64,000 nt of DNA. It comes from Zhengella sedimenti (GTDB lineage Bacteria > Pseudomonadota > Alphaproteobacteria > Rhizobiales > Rhizobiaceae). A program made the translations under genes and the position numbers. Shown here piece by piece: positions 17,498-26,113 of the stretch. The stretch is from assembly GCF_046506625.1 (NCBI RefSeq), contig NZ_JBKFFP010000006.1:62001-126000 (forward strand). Direction: 5' to 3'. A model generated the notes under the pieces. It was not told the origin of the DNA. It was given only the letters and a program-made list of their open reading frames with translations, and ran no database searches. How positions within the stretch are numbered: the stretch's first letter is position 1; each line of letters begins with the position of its first letter.

Positions 17498-18036
17498 GCA
17501 ATTCACCCGTTTTCCTTGACCAGAGATATGAACGCCCTTCCTCGCGGCAAGCCGCTAACGCGCTTTCGCGAAGGATTTGCGACAAATCCTTCCACATTCC
17601 AGATGCAAGTGCCGTGCCATAGGTCCTCCCATTCGCATTCGCCCCAGTCCGCCGGTCTCCGGCTTGTTGCGAGAGCAGACAGCGCCAACCGTCATTCAGT
17701 TGCCGCTCTTTTGGGCAAGTCCGGCCAGGAATCGCCGAACCGCGGCACGCCTGCCTCGCGATTGCGGGTGCTTTATCCCAGCAAGTTCGGAAAAACAATA
17801 CAAGGTGTTCAAATTGTTGGTAATTTTGCTGCCCAAATCCGCACACGCAAGCCTCGGATGCTTGCCGAAACACCAATGCCTGGCGGTTCTGCAAGGGTCT
17901 ATCATCCATCCGGCCAATTGCACCGGCTTTTCGCCGTTCCTAATTTGGCGGGCGGACCATTACCAGATTTTTCCGGATCGGAACAGTTTTTGTCTCAAGC
18001 CCGGAAACCGGCGGCACAGCCGCGAAAGGAGCGCCG
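17498..18036. other. About 540-bp intergenic region upstream of dksA and sixA
   Basis: No convincing gene is seen; a 142-codon minus-strand frame (17481-17909) overlaps the dksA start and has atypical composition. The stretch 17690-17960 is AT-richer than the genome (for example TTCAAATTGTTGGTAATTTTGC). The region must hold the promoters of dksA (minus) and sixA (plus), and contains the inverted repeat at 17570-17592. Confidence 0.6.
17570..17592. repeat. 10-bp perfect inverted repeat upstream of dksA
   Basis: GAAGGATTTG (17570-17579), spacer CGA, CAAATCCTTC (17583-17592). It lies 73 bp upstream of the dksA ATG. A short 3-bp spacer favours a protein-binding operator over an RNA hairpin terminator, and there is no T-tract. 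Confidence 0.7.
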
Positions 18037-18546
18037 ATGAGTCGGCTGTACTTGATGCGCCATGCCCGCGCGGCCTGGCCTGCGCCCGGGATGCGCGATT
18101 TCGACCGCCCCCTCGAACGGGGCGCGGAGAATGACGCACAGGCGATCGGGCTTGCGATGCGCGCCAACGGCCAGCGTCCCGAAAGCGTTCTTTGCTCGTC
18201 CTCGCGGCGGACCCGCGAGACATGGGAACGCCTGGCCGACGGTCTTGAGATGGATCCGGCCACGGCCGAGTACCGCGATGAACTCTACAGCAATGACGCC
18301 GCCGGCTATGTCGACATCATCCGGGAGTGCGGCCGGCGCGATTCGGTGATGGTGATCGGACACAATCCGATGCTGGAGGATCTGGCCTTCGCCCTGTCCA
18401 AGCGCGGCGGTGAAAGCGACAGTGCCACGATGGAAGACGGTTTTGCGCCTTGCGGGCTCGCCGTCATCGATTTCGAGACGCCGCTCAGCGAAATCGCGCC
18501 GGGCAAGGGCCGGCTGCGCCTTTTCATGACGCCCGAGGATCTCTGA
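18037..18546 (+). CDS. sixA: SixA-type histidine phosphatase
   Basis: 169 aa. It belongs to the histidine phosphatase superfamily (RHG motif: LYLMRHARAAW, Arg8-His9), with the second catalytic His in VIGHNPMLEDLA. SixA dephosphorylates histidine phosphotransfer domains of phosphorelays in the cytoplasm. The window also encodes a stand-alone Hpt protein (26525) and CckA, but no evidence links them to it. It follows the long intergenic region and precedes ycjX by 93 bp. Confidence 0.85.
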   Translation: MSRLYLMRHARAAWPAPGMRDFDRPLERGAENDAQAIGLAMRANGQRPESVLCSSSRRTRETWERLADGLEMDPATAEYRDELYSNDAAGYVDIIRECGRRDSVMVIGHNPMLEDLAFALSKRGGESDSATMEDGFAPCGLAVIDFETPLSEIAPGKGRLRLFMTPEDL

Positions 18547-18639
18547 AACCGCCGGCCCGGTTCTTCCTTCCGCTCCCTTCCTTTCAATGCGCGAGCCGTG
18601 CGCCTATATCCGGCGCGTGAGAGAAAAGGGCGCGCCGGC

Positions 18640-20115
18640 ATGGCAAGTTCAATGACGACGATCACCGACGAGGCGCGCATCGCGTTCGACACGCTGGGAG
18701 AGCGCATCGCCGGCCTCGGTCATCCCTCGCTCAGGCTCGGCGTGACCGGGCTGTCGCGCTCGGGCAAGACCGTCTTCATCACCGCCCTGGTTCACAATCT
18801 CGTCCACGGCGGCCGCCTGCCGATGTTCGAGCCGCACAAGTCCGGCCGCATCGAGCGGGCCTATCTCCAGCCGCAGCCGGATGACCAGGTGCCGCGCTTC
18901 CAGTACGAGGACCACGTCCGCGCGCTGGTCGAGGACCGTTCCTGGCCGCAATCCACCCGCGCCGTCTCGCAATTGCGCCTGACCGTCGAGTACGAATCGG
19001 CAGGCGGCTGGGGCCGCCTTTTCTCTGGCGGGCGCCTGTCGATCGACATCGTCGACTATCCCGGCGAATGGCTGCTCGACCTTCCCCTGCTGGCGCAGGA
19101 TTACCATGCCTTCGCGCGCGAATCGCTTGACCTTGCCGCCACCCCGGTCCGCCGCGACCTGTCGGCCGCGTGGCTTGCCATGGCGGGCGACGTCGATCCC
19201 CATGCCCCGGCCGACGAGCAGCAGGCCCTGCAACTCGCCCAGGCCTTTACCGCCTATCTTCGAGCCTGCCGGGCCGATGACCGCGCCCTGTCCACGCTGC
19301 CGCCCGGCCGCTTCCTGATGCCCGGAGACCTGGAGGGATCACCCGCGCTCACCTTCGCACCGCTGCCGCTGGAAGACGGAAAGCCCCTGGCCAGGGAAAG
19401 CCTCGCCGGGATGATGCAAAGGCGCTACGAGGCCTACAAGACCCATGTCGTCAAGCCGTTCTTCCGCGAGCACATCACCCGCCTCGACCGCCAGATCGTG
19501 CTGGTCGACGCCATGCAGGCGCTGAACGCCGGCCCGGCCGCACTGGCCGATCTGGAACGCGCGCTGACCGGCGTGATGGCCTGCTTCCGGCAGGGCAGCG
19601 GCAATCTTCTCACCAGCCTGTTCTCGCGGCGCATCGAGCGCATTCTCGTCGCCGCGACCAAGGCCGACCACATTCACCACGAGAGCCATGACCGGTTGCA
19701 GGCCATCGTCCGCCGCCTCGTCGACCGCGCGGCCGAACGCGCCCGCTTCTCCGGTGCCGAGGTCGACGTGCTTGCCATGGCGGCCGTGCGCGCAACCCGC
19801 GAGGGCACTGTCAGGCAGGACGGCGAAACCCTTCCGGTGATCATCGGCCAGCCCCTGGCCGGGGAGCGGATCGGCGACGAAACATTCGACGGCGTGCGCG
19901 AAACAGCTGTTTTTCCCGGCGACTTGCCGGAAAATCCCGATCCGGTTTTCGAACAGGCCGGGACCGATGAAGACCGGAACAACGGTGACATGCTGCGTTT
20001 CGTACGCTTTCGCCCGCCCCGGCTCGAACGCACCGCCGAGGGGATCACGCTGTCCCTGCCCCATATCCGCCTCGACCGGGCCCTCCAGTTCCTGATCGGA
20101 GACAAGCTGGCATGA
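18640..20115 (+). CDS. ycjX: YcjX-family P-loop NTPase (DUF463)
   Basis: 491 aa from ATG 18640, preceded by AGAAAAGGG. A Walker A motif GLSRSGKT lies at 37-44. Further family features are DIVDYPGEWLLDLPLL (Walker B/switch region) and TKADHIHHESHDRL, resembling a GTPase G4 TKxD motif. The protein is cytoplasmic and its biochemical role is unproven, although in enterobacteria the pair is linked to envelope stress. The stop overlaps the next start by 4 bp, so it forms an operon with ycjF. Confidence 0.93.
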   Translation: MASSMTTITDEARIAFDTLGERIAGLGHPSLRLGVTGLSRSGKTVFITALVHNLVHGGRLPMFEPHKSGRIERAYLQPQPDDQVPRFQYEDHVRALVEDRSWPQSTRAVSQLRLTVEYESAGGWGRLFSGGRLSIDIVDYPGEWLLDLPLLAQDYHAFARESLDLAATPVRRDLSAAWLAMAGDVDPHAPADEQQALQLAQAFTAYLRACRADDRALSTLPPGRFLMPGDLEGSPALTFAPLPLEDGKPLARESLAGMMQRRYEAYKTHVVKPFFREHITRLDRQIVLVDAMQALNAGPAALADLERALTGVMACFRQGSGNLLTSLFSRRIERILVAATKADHIHHESHDRLQAIVRRLVDRAAERARFSGAEVDVLAMAAVRATREGTVRQDGETLPVIIGQPLAGERIGDETFDGVRETAVFPGDLPENPDPVFEQAGTDEDRNNGDMLRFVRFRPPRLERTAEGITLSLPHIRLDRALQFLIGDKLA

Positions 20116-21212
20116 CAGACCCAAGGCGCAAGCCGGCCGCGTTTTCCGTCGCGGCCGAACCGGACGAGGCCCCGTCCAGGCCCCGCGAAGGCGCTTCGCG
20201 CGATGCCGGGCGAAAGCGCAAGCCCGCAGCCGTCAGCGGCGATGCCCTGGCGCAAGTGACGCCTGAAGCCGAAGATCCCTTCCTGGCCGAGGCGCTGGAG
20301 GACGAGGTGGTGCCGGTGCCGCCGCCCCCGGCCCGTGGCTTTTCCTTCGCCCGCCTGTTTGCTGCCGCCTTCGGCATGCTCGTCGCATTGGCTGCCGGCC
20401 TCTGGATCGACGGTCTCGTTCGCGACCTTTTCTCCCGGGCAGACTGGCTCGGCTGGACGGCGGCAGGTCTCGCCGCCCTCGCCGTGCTTGCCCTTTTGGG
20501 AATTGTCCTGCGGGAAATGCTGGCGCTTGGCAGGCTTTCGAGCATTGCCCGGCTTCAGGCGGAAGCCGCCGACGCGCTGGTCCATCGCGACACAAAGAAG
20601 GCCAGGGCCGTGATCGACGGTCTTGTCGCGCTCCTTAAGGACAAGCCCGAAACCCGGGCCGGCCGCGCCCTGCTTGCCAGTCAGGAAAGGGAAATCGTCG
20701 ATGGCCCGGACCTTCTGGCACTTGCCGAAACCGATCTCCTTGGCCCGCTCGACGACGAGGCGACCCGTCTCGTCGTCGAGGCGGCGCGGCGCGTCTCGGT
20801 CGTCACCGCCGTCAGCCCGCGCGCGCTCGTCGATCTCGGCTATGTCCTGTTTGAAGCCGCGCGGCTCATCCGGCGCATTTCCGTGACCTATGGCGGCCGA
20901 CCTGGCACGCTCGGCTTCTTCAGGCTCGCCCGCTCGGTGGTGTCGCATCTGGCCGTGACCGGCACACTCGCTGCCACCGACAGCATCGTCGGCCAGGTAC
21001 TCGGCCACGGCCTGGCATCGCGCCTGTCGGCCCGTCTCGGAGAAGGCATCGTCAACGGACTGATGACCGCGCGAATCGGCCTGGCCGCCATGGATGCCTG
21101 CCGGCCAATGCCCTTTTCGGCCCGCAAGCGGCCCGGCCTGAGTGGCATCCTCGCAACACTGACGCGCCTTTCCGGTCCGGCGTCCGGAGCCGGAACCGGT
21201 GGAAAGTCGTGA
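20112..21212 (+). CDS. ycjF: YcjF/TIGR01620-family membrane protein (DUF697)
   Basis: 366 aa. Two membrane segments are seen around residues 77-97 (FARLFAAAFGMLVALAAGLW) and 118-136 (AAGLAALAVLALLGIVLREM), after an N-terminal Pro/Ala/Arg-rich cytoplasmic part. The C-terminal DUF697 region includes RISVTYGGRPGTLGFFRLAR and GLASRLSARLGEGIVNGLMTARIG (given in part). It is encoded with ycjX, with a 4-bp overlap, and the two are presumed to act together at the inner membrane. The mechanism is unknown. Confidence 0.9.
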   Translation: MTDPRRKPAAFSVAAEPDEAPSRPREGASRDAGRKRKPAAVSGDALAQVTPEAEDPFLAEALEDEVVPVPPPPARGFSFARLFAAAFGMLVALAAGLWIDGLVRDLFSRADWLGWTAAGLAALAVLALLGIVLREMLALGRLSSIARLQAEAADALVHRDTKKARAVIDGLVALLKDKPETRAGRALLASQEREIVDGPDLLALAETDLLGPLDDEATRLVVEAARRVSVVTAVSPRALVDLGYVLFEAARLIRRISVTYGGRPGTLGFFRLARSVVSHLAVTGTLAATDSIVGQVLGHGLASRLSARLGEGIVNGLMTARIGLAAMDACRPMPFSARKRPGLSGILATLTRLSGPASGAGTGGKS

Positions 21213-21269
21213 AAGGATTGCGCAAGGCCGGGGACTCGCTCACTGTGAGAGCATCCGGACAAGAAAGCC

Positions 21270-21277
21270 TTAACCAT
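21270..21277 (+). promoter_or_regulatory. CtrA half-site-like TTAACCAT
   Basis: TTAACCAT matches the CtrA half-site described in Caulobacter. It lies 52-59 bp upstream of the start of the exported protein at 21329. An 8-bp match can occur by chance, but the sequence is AT-rich for this genome and well placed. Confidence 0.3.
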
Positions 21278-21328
21278 TCTTGGTGATCATCCGGCCCATC
21301 TGCTTTCGCCATGCCAACAGGGTGTTCC

Positions 21329-21865
21329 ATGCTCAGAAGCGCTGCCGCCATTGCCACGATCCTGCTGGCCGCCACCTCCGCCACGATGGACGGCGCGGTG
21401 GCCGCGGACCGCGACCATGCGTTCTTCCGTTCGCTGGCCGGCGAGTGGTCCGGTCCCGGCGAGATTGTCGCGGGCAAGTACAAGGGCACGAAATTCGTCT
21501 GCAACTTCACCGGCGAGGCGCCCGGTTCGCGCGTCGGCGTCACGCTGGACGGCAGCTGCCGGGTCGGCGTCTTCTCACAGAAGATGCAGGCCAGCATCGA
21601 GAAGCGCGGACGTGGCTATCGCGGCAAGTTCCTCGACGGCGCCGAGGGCAAGGGCCTTGATGTCGTCTCGGGCAATGTCGACGGCGAGCGCGTCGTACTT
21701 TCCCTGGTCCGCAACAAGCTGCGCGGCGCCATGCTGGCGCGCCTTTCCGGCAAGGACGCCATGAACGTCACCGTTTCCGTCAAGGTCGACAAGGAAATGG
21801 TCCCTGTCATCGGCATCAGCCTCAAGCGCACCGACACCGCGACGACCGGTTCGATCAAGCGCTGA
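21329..21865 (+). CDS. Exported hypothetical protein
   Basis: 178 aa from ATG 21329; an in-frame ATG at 21311 is possible. A signal peptide covers about residues 1-26 (LRSAAAIATILLAATSATM then GAVAADRD). The mature domain alternates short beta-like segments: SLAGEWSGPGEI, FVCNFTGEAPG, GYRGKFLDG, VSGNVDGERVVLSL. This resembles small periplasmic beta-barrel proteins, but I do not recognise a named family with confidence. It has its own terminator. Confidence 0.75.
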   Translation: MLRSAAAIATILLAATSATMDGAVAADRDHAFFRSLAGEWSGPGEIVAGKYKGTKFVCNFTGEAPGSRVGVTLDGSCRVGVFSQKMQASIEKRGRGYRGKFLDGAEGKGLDVVSGNVDGERVVLSLVRNKLRGAMLARLSGKDAMNVTVSVKVDKEMVPVIGISLKRTDTATTGSIKR

Positions 21866-21892
21866 CAGCGCCCGGCGGCCGCGGTACAGGAC

Positions 21893-21918
21893 AAGCCGGC
21901 CTCACGCGCCGGCTTTTT
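21893..21918 (+). terminator. Rho-independent terminator of the exported protein gene
   Basis: AAGCCGGC (21893-21900) and GCCGGCTT (21908-21915), loop CTCACGC, followed by TTTCC. It overlaps the 3' end of the convergent folK gene. Confidence 0.8.
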
Positions 21919-22453
21919 CCTTTGCGCAACCGCCGAGCCACCAGTCACCGGGGCGCGCAAGGCGCTCCATGCCCTGGCGGTCTGTCCTTGCGGCCAGCGC
22001 CACGACGGCAACGCCGTCGAGCAGAAGATCCGGCGCCAGTTCCGCAAGGGGCACGACCACGAAGGCGCGTTCCGCGGCGCGCGGATGGGGGATGGCAAGG
22101 CCGGGTTCATCCACCGGCGGACCTTCATGGGCCAGGATGTCGATGTCGATGGTGCGCGGTCCCCAGCGGCGCGTGCGTTCGCGCCGCCAGTCACGCTCCA
22201 GCGAAAGACAGGTTTCCAGCAGGGCGCGGGGTTCCAGCGAAGTCTGGATGGCGGCACAGCAATTCAGGAAGTCCGGCTGGTCGGTGACACCCCAGGGCGG
22301 CGTCCGGTAAAGCCCGGAGACAGCCGTCACGCAGGTATCGCCACGCGCGTCCAGCGCCTGCAGGACACCGGCCATGGCCGTCTCGACATCGCCGACATTG
22401 CCGCCAAGGCCAAGCCAGACGGCGTGCCGGGGGTCAGTCCTGAGGCCAGGCAA
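21902..22453 (-). CDS. folK: 2-amino-4-hydroxy-6-hydroxymethyldihydropteridine pyrophosphokinase
   Basis: 183 aa. It transfers pyrophosphate from ATP to 6-hydroxymethyl-dihydropterin in folate synthesis. Family motifs: LGLGGNVGD near the N-terminus, YRTPPWGVTDQPDFLN, and the signature RWGPRTIDIDIL followed by IPHPRAAERAFVV. It is the last gene of folP-folB-folK and its start overlaps the folB 3' end by 20 bp. The C-terminus includes a Cys-Ala-Lys-Glu tail beyond the core fold. Confidence 0.96.
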   Translation of the reverse strand: MPGLRTDPRHAVWLGLGGNVGDVETAMAGVLQALDARGDTCVTAVSGLYRTPPWGVTDQPDFLNCCAAIQTSLEPRALLETCLSLERDWRRERTRRWGPRTIDIDILAHEGPPVDEPGLAIPHPRAAERAFVVVPLAELAPDLLLDGVAVVALAARTDRQGMERLARPGDWWLGGCAKEKAGA

Positions 22454-22802
22454 CCGTCACCTCGACATGGTCCAGAACGCCGGGCACCGGCGCGTTGGGC
22501 TTGCGCACCGTGATCTCGGCATGGCTGATCTGCGGGAAGTGCTCGCACATGGATTTGGCGCATTCCAGCGCCAGTGCCTCGATCAGGTAGCGCCGCTTGC
22601 CGGTGATGATCTTTTCGATGGCCGAGAATGCCGTTCCGTAATCGACCGTGTTGCCGATGGAATCGCGGACCAGCGCATCGCCGGCATTCACCGTCAGCGT
22701 GGCGTCGACATAGAAACGCTGGCCGAGCGCCTCCTCCTCGTCATGGACGCCATGACGGGCGAAGAACGCGCAATTCTTCATGCGTATCGTGTAGACGCTC
22801 AT
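22434..22802 (-). CDS. folB: Dihydroneopterin aldolase
   Basis: 122 aa. It converts 7,8-dihydroneopterin to 6-hydroxymethyl-dihydropterin and glycolaldehyde. Motifs: CAFFARHGVHDEEEALGQRF (substrate loop with catalytic Glu), DYGTAFSAIEKII and ERAxKxM-like LALECAKSMCEHFP. It overlaps folP by 4 bp and folK by 20 bp, so the three are translationally coupled. Confidence 0.96.
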   Translation of the reverse strand: MSVYTIRMKNCAFFARHGVHDEEEALGQRFYVDATLTVNAGDALVRDSIGNTVDYGTAFSAIEKIITGKRRYLIEALALECAKSMCEHFPQISHAEITVRKPNAPVPGVLDHVEVTVAWPQD

Positions 22803-23656
22803 GGCTGGCTCTTTTTCCTCATTTCTGGATCCTCGGCCATCATCGCATCCGCGATGCGCATCGCATCCCGATTGATTGCGACATCGTGCACCCGGATTAC
22901 GGCAGCGCCCTTCATCCGCAGGATCGCCGTCGTGGCGGCCGTGCCAGGATCGCGTTCATCCGCTTCCCGCCCCGTCGCGTGGCCGATGAACCGCTTGCGC
23001 GATGTGCCCGCCAGCAGCGGATAGCCCAGCGCATGCAGTTCCTCGAACCGCGCCATCAGCGCGAAATTCTCGTGCGGGTCCTTGGCGAAGCCGAAACCCG
23101 GATCGAGCATGATCTGTTCCCTGGCGACGCCGGCCGCTCGTGCGATGCCAAGGGACCTTTCCAGAAAAACATGCTGGTCGGCGATCACGTCGGCCAGGCG
23201 CTTGCGCCCGCGCCCGGTATGCATGATGACGAGGCCCGCACCGGTTTCGGCCGCCAGCCGGGCGATATCCGGCTCGCGCTGCAAACCCCACACATCGTTG
23301 ACGACATGCGCGCCGGCCGCCACCGCCAGCCGTGCCGTCTCCTCGCGATAGGTATCGACCGACAGCACCGGCCCGTCCGCGTCCGCCAGCGCCTCGATGA
23401 CCGGCAGCACCCGGTCCTGCTCCTGGGCCGCGCTGATCGCTTCGGCGCCCGGACGGGTCGACTCACCGCCGATGTCGATGATCGCCGCACCAGCCTCGAT
23501 CATCCGCAAGGCCTCTTCGACAGCGGCGTCCGGCCCGCGGAAACGCCCCCCGTCGGAAAAGGAATCCGGCGTGACATTGAGGATTCCCATCAGCAGGCCC
23601 TCGCCGGCAAGACAAAGGCTGCGGCCATGGGCCAGCTGCCAGGTTCTCGGTTTCAT
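22799..23656 (-). CDS. folP: Dihydropteroate synthase
   Basis: 285 aa. It joins p-aminobenzoate to 6-hydroxymethyl-dihydropterin pyrophosphate and is the sulfonamide target. The signature motifs are present: MGILNVTPDSFSDGG, IDIGGESTRPGA, LDPGFGFAKDPHEN, and the C-terminal VHDVAINRDAMRIADA. It is the first gene of the folate operon. It is divergent from the DUF922 gene over a 173-bp shared upstream region. Confidence 0.98.
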   Translation of the reverse strand: MKPRTWQLAHGRSLCLAGEGLLMGILNVTPDSFSDGGRFRGPDAAVEEALRMIEAGAAIIDIGGESTRPGAEAISAAQEQDRVLPVIEALADADGPVLSVDTYREETARLAVAAGAHVVNDVWGLQREPDIARLAAETGAGLVIMHTGRGRKRLADVIADQHVFLERSLGIARAAGVAREQIMLDPGFGFAKDPHENFALMARFEELHALGYPLLAGTSRKRFIGHATGREADERDPGTAATTAILRMKGAAVIRVHDVAINRDAMRIADAMMAEDPEMRKKSQP

Positions 23657-23829
23657 GGCGGGTTCCTTGTCGCGGCAAGACCGGCTCGCGGTGAGTTACG
23701 CCATCCTTTTGGGGGCGGCCGCGACGAAAATCAAATCCTTTTGCGCCTGCGGCGAAACGGCCTCCGCCCGCCAAAGCGTTTGCTTTTGAAACCCGGCCGG
23801 ACCACATTGGCGGTTCCGGGGAGCCATCC

Positions 23830-24429
23830 ATGACGCTTCGTTCCTTCGCCGTTTCCGTTCTGCTTGCCATGGCGTGGTCCGGGCAGGCGCCGGCCGCTGA
23901 CATCCGCATGATCGAACGCCACTACGACATCGGTGGCGCCACGGTGCAGGCCATTGAACGCCAGCTTGCCAGCCGGGGTCCCAGGCTTGGCGGCCACAAG
24001 GGCCACCCGGCCGCAACCCGGATGGAGTTCAACACGCGGGTCGACTACGTCGAGACCCAACGTGGCTGCCGCGTCTCCGGCGCCCATGTCCGCCTCGTTG
24101 CGACCATGACGCTGCCGCGCTGGAAGCGGCCAGCGGGCGCAAGCGCCGATACCGCGCGCTTCTGGCATGCGCTCGACGCCGACATACGCCGCCACGAGAA
24201 GCACCACGCCGACATCGCCGCCGGTCATGCGCGCCAGCTCGAACGCGCGCTGACCGGTTTGTCCTCGCCGGATGGCTGCAAGGCTCTCGAAGCGCGCGTC
24301 GAGACCATCACCACCCGTATCATGAAGCGCAACGACGATGCTCACGCCGCGTTTGATCGCAAGGAAGGCAACGAATTCGAACGGCGGCTCAGAAAGCTCA
24401 TTGCCGAGCGCAAGCGCGCGGTGAACTGA
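23830..24429 (+). CDS. DUF922 family predicted secreted zinc protease
   Basis: 199 aa with a signal peptide (about 1-23, ending PAAD). The mature part has HEKHH at 122-126, an HExxH zinc-protease-type motif (His122, Glu123, His126), within RRHEKHHADIAAGHARQLE. This matches the DUF922 family, annotated as predicted secreted Zn-dependent proteases; activity is not proven. Two cysteines (Cys80 and the one in DGCKALE) could form a disulfide in the periplasm. The C-terminus is a charged helix. Confidence 0.82.
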   Translation: MTLRSFAVSVLLAMAWSGQAPAADIRMIERHYDIGGATVQAIERQLASRGPRLGGHKGHPAATRMEFNTRVDYVETQRGCRVSGAHVRLVATMTLPRWKRPAGASADTARFWHALDADIRRHEKHHADIAAGHARQLERALTGLSSPDGCKALEARVETITTRIMKRNDDAHAAFDRKEGNEFERRLRKLIAERKRAVN

Positions 24430-24566
24430 GCCGAAATCGTCTGTGGGTTAGCGCGGCCGCCGATACGGGCACGGGTTGAACGGCGCCGGCGGCCTTGGCA
24501 ACAGGAGGGGTGAAACCGGGCACCGCCGATTCGGCAAGGCCCCTGACCGAAACGACCTGTTCGCCG

Positions 24567-26087
24567 ATGAAGATCGAAATCGACATGGGAACCGCGCCGG
24601 CGGGCGCGTCCGCACTGATCGACCTGGAAGAGCTTCTGGCCACGCGCCTGCTGGTGCAGGGCAATTCCGGCTCGGGCAAGTCGCACCTTTTGCGCAGGCT
24701 GCTCGAACAGAGCGCGCCCTGGGTGCAGCAAAGCATCGTCGACCCGGAGGGCGATTTCGTCACGCTGGCCGACCGGTTCGGCCATCTCGTCGTCGATGCC
24801 AACCGTCCGCTGGAGGAACTCGACGTCATCGCCCAGCGGGTGCGCCAGCATCGCGTCTCCACCGTGCTCAATCTCGAAGGCCTCGAGATCGAGGGACAGA
24901 TGCGCGCCGCCGCCGCCTTCCTCAACGCCCTGTTCGATGCCGACCGCGATCACTGGTATCCCATGCTCGTCGTTGTGGACGAGGCGCAGATGTTCGCACC
25001 CGTCGCAGCCGGGGAATTCTCCGACGATGCCCGCCGGGCATCGCTTGGCGCCATGACCAACCTGATGTGCCGGGGCCGCAAGCGCGGGCTGGCCGGCGTC
25101 ATCGCCACGCAGCGCCTCGCCAAGCTGGCCAAGAACGTCGCCGCGGAAGCCTCGAACTTCCTGATGGGCCGCACCTTCCTCGATATCGACATGGCCCGCG
25201 CCGCCGACCTGCTCGGCATGGAGCGCCGCCAGGCGGAGATGTTCCGGGACCTGAAGCGCGGCCATTTCGTGGCTCTCGGCCCTGCCCTGTCGCGCCGCCC
25301 GGTGCCCTATGTCATCGGCGCCGTGGAAACGGCGGCCCGCTCGTCCAGCCCGAAACTCGTGCCGTTACCCGACACACCGGCCGATGCCCGCGATCTCATC
25401 CTGAAGGACGCGGCCATGGAGGCCGCCCGGCCCGTCCGCAGGACGGTGCGTCCTGCCCCGCCCCCTCCGTCAGAAGGCATCCTGGAGCAGCTTGCCCGTG
25501 CCGCCGCCCAGGCCGGCGGGGACGCGGTTGCTGGCGACGGTCCGCCATCCCCCGTGGATGAAGCCGCGCGCGAGGCCGGTCTCGATGCCGTCATGGCCGA
25601 AATCATGGCCGATCCGGAAGCAGGTTTCCGCACCGATGCGGAGCTGTACCAGGACTTTCTCGTGCGCTGCCGCATCCGCCGCATTCCCGGCGAGGCGCCC
25701 GCCATGGGGGCTTTCCGCAACCGGCTGGCCGTGGCGCGCGCCGGCGCTGGAACAACGACGGCGGCGACAGAGGAATGGGCGACGGCCGTGAACCTGTCCC
25801 GCAACATTCCCGAGGACTTGCAAGGGGTTTTCCTGCTCGTCGCGCGCGCGGCGATCGAGCGCGAGCCCTGCCCGTCGGACGCGACGCTGGCACGGGCTTA
25901 CGGCACCCATTCGCCGCGCCGCGCGCGGCGTTTCCTGACCTATTTCGAGGAAAACGGACTCGTGGTGCTGCGCAACGACCTCAAGGGCCGCCGCATCGTC
26001 GCATTTCCGGACCTCGATGCCGAAACCGCGCCCGGTGACCCCGAAGGCCCGGATCTTTTCGCCACCGCGCGGACGGCCGCCGAGTGA
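24567..26087 (+). CDS. HerA-like ATPase (DUF87 domain)
   Basis: 506 aa from ATG 24567. Walker A is GNSGSGKS (32-39), Walker B MLVVVDEAQMF, and the arginine-finger region is near RGRKRGLAGVIATQRLAKL. These are features of HerA/FtsK-clade ATPases. After the ATPase core (~1-270) comes a Pro/Ala linker and a C-terminal region that may be winged-helix-like (ARRFLTYFEENGLVVLRND). No nurA nuclease lies next to it, so a classical HerA-NurA end-resection complex is not supported. The role is unknown. Confidence 0.85.
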   Translation: MKIEIDMGTAPAGASALIDLEELLATRLLVQGNSGSGKSHLLRRLLEQSAPWVQQSIVDPEGDFVTLADRFGHLVVDANRPLEELDVIAQRVRQHRVSTVLNLEGLEIEGQMRAAAAFLNALFDADRDHWYPMLVVVDEAQMFAPVAAGEFSDDARRASLGAMTNLMCRGRKRGLAGVIATQRLAKLAKNVAAEASNFLMGRTFLDIDMARAADLLGMERRQAEMFRDLKRGHFVALGPALSRRPVPYVIGAVETAARSSSPKLVPLPDTPADARDLILKDAAMEAARPVRRTVRPAPPPPSEGILEQLARAAAQAGGDAVAGDGPPSPVDEAAREAGLDAVMAEIMADPEAGFRTDAELYQDFLVRCRIRRIPGEAPAMGAFRNRLAVARAGAGTTTAATEEWATAVNLSRNIPEDLQGVFLLVARAAIEREPCPSDATLARAYGTHSPRRARRFLTYFEENGLVVLRNDLKGRRIVAFPDLDAETAPGDPEGPDLFATARTAAE

Positions 26088-26090
26088 CGC

Positions 26091-26113
26091 GCAGGCCTGG
26101 ACGTCAGGCCTGC
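26091..26113. repeat. 9-bp inverted repeat between convergent genes
   Basis: GCAGGCCTG, spacer GACGT, CAGGCCTGC. It lies 3 bp after the HerA-like stop and overlaps the last codons of the convergent ferredoxin gene. No T-tract follows on either strand, so it is at best a weak or Rho-assisted terminator. Confidence 0.6.

Noticed and set aside
17481..17909. A 142-codon minus-strand frame upstream of dksA
   Set aside because: It overlaps the dksA start, has an unusual Cys/Trp/Arg composition, and no ribosome-binding site or homology is apparent.
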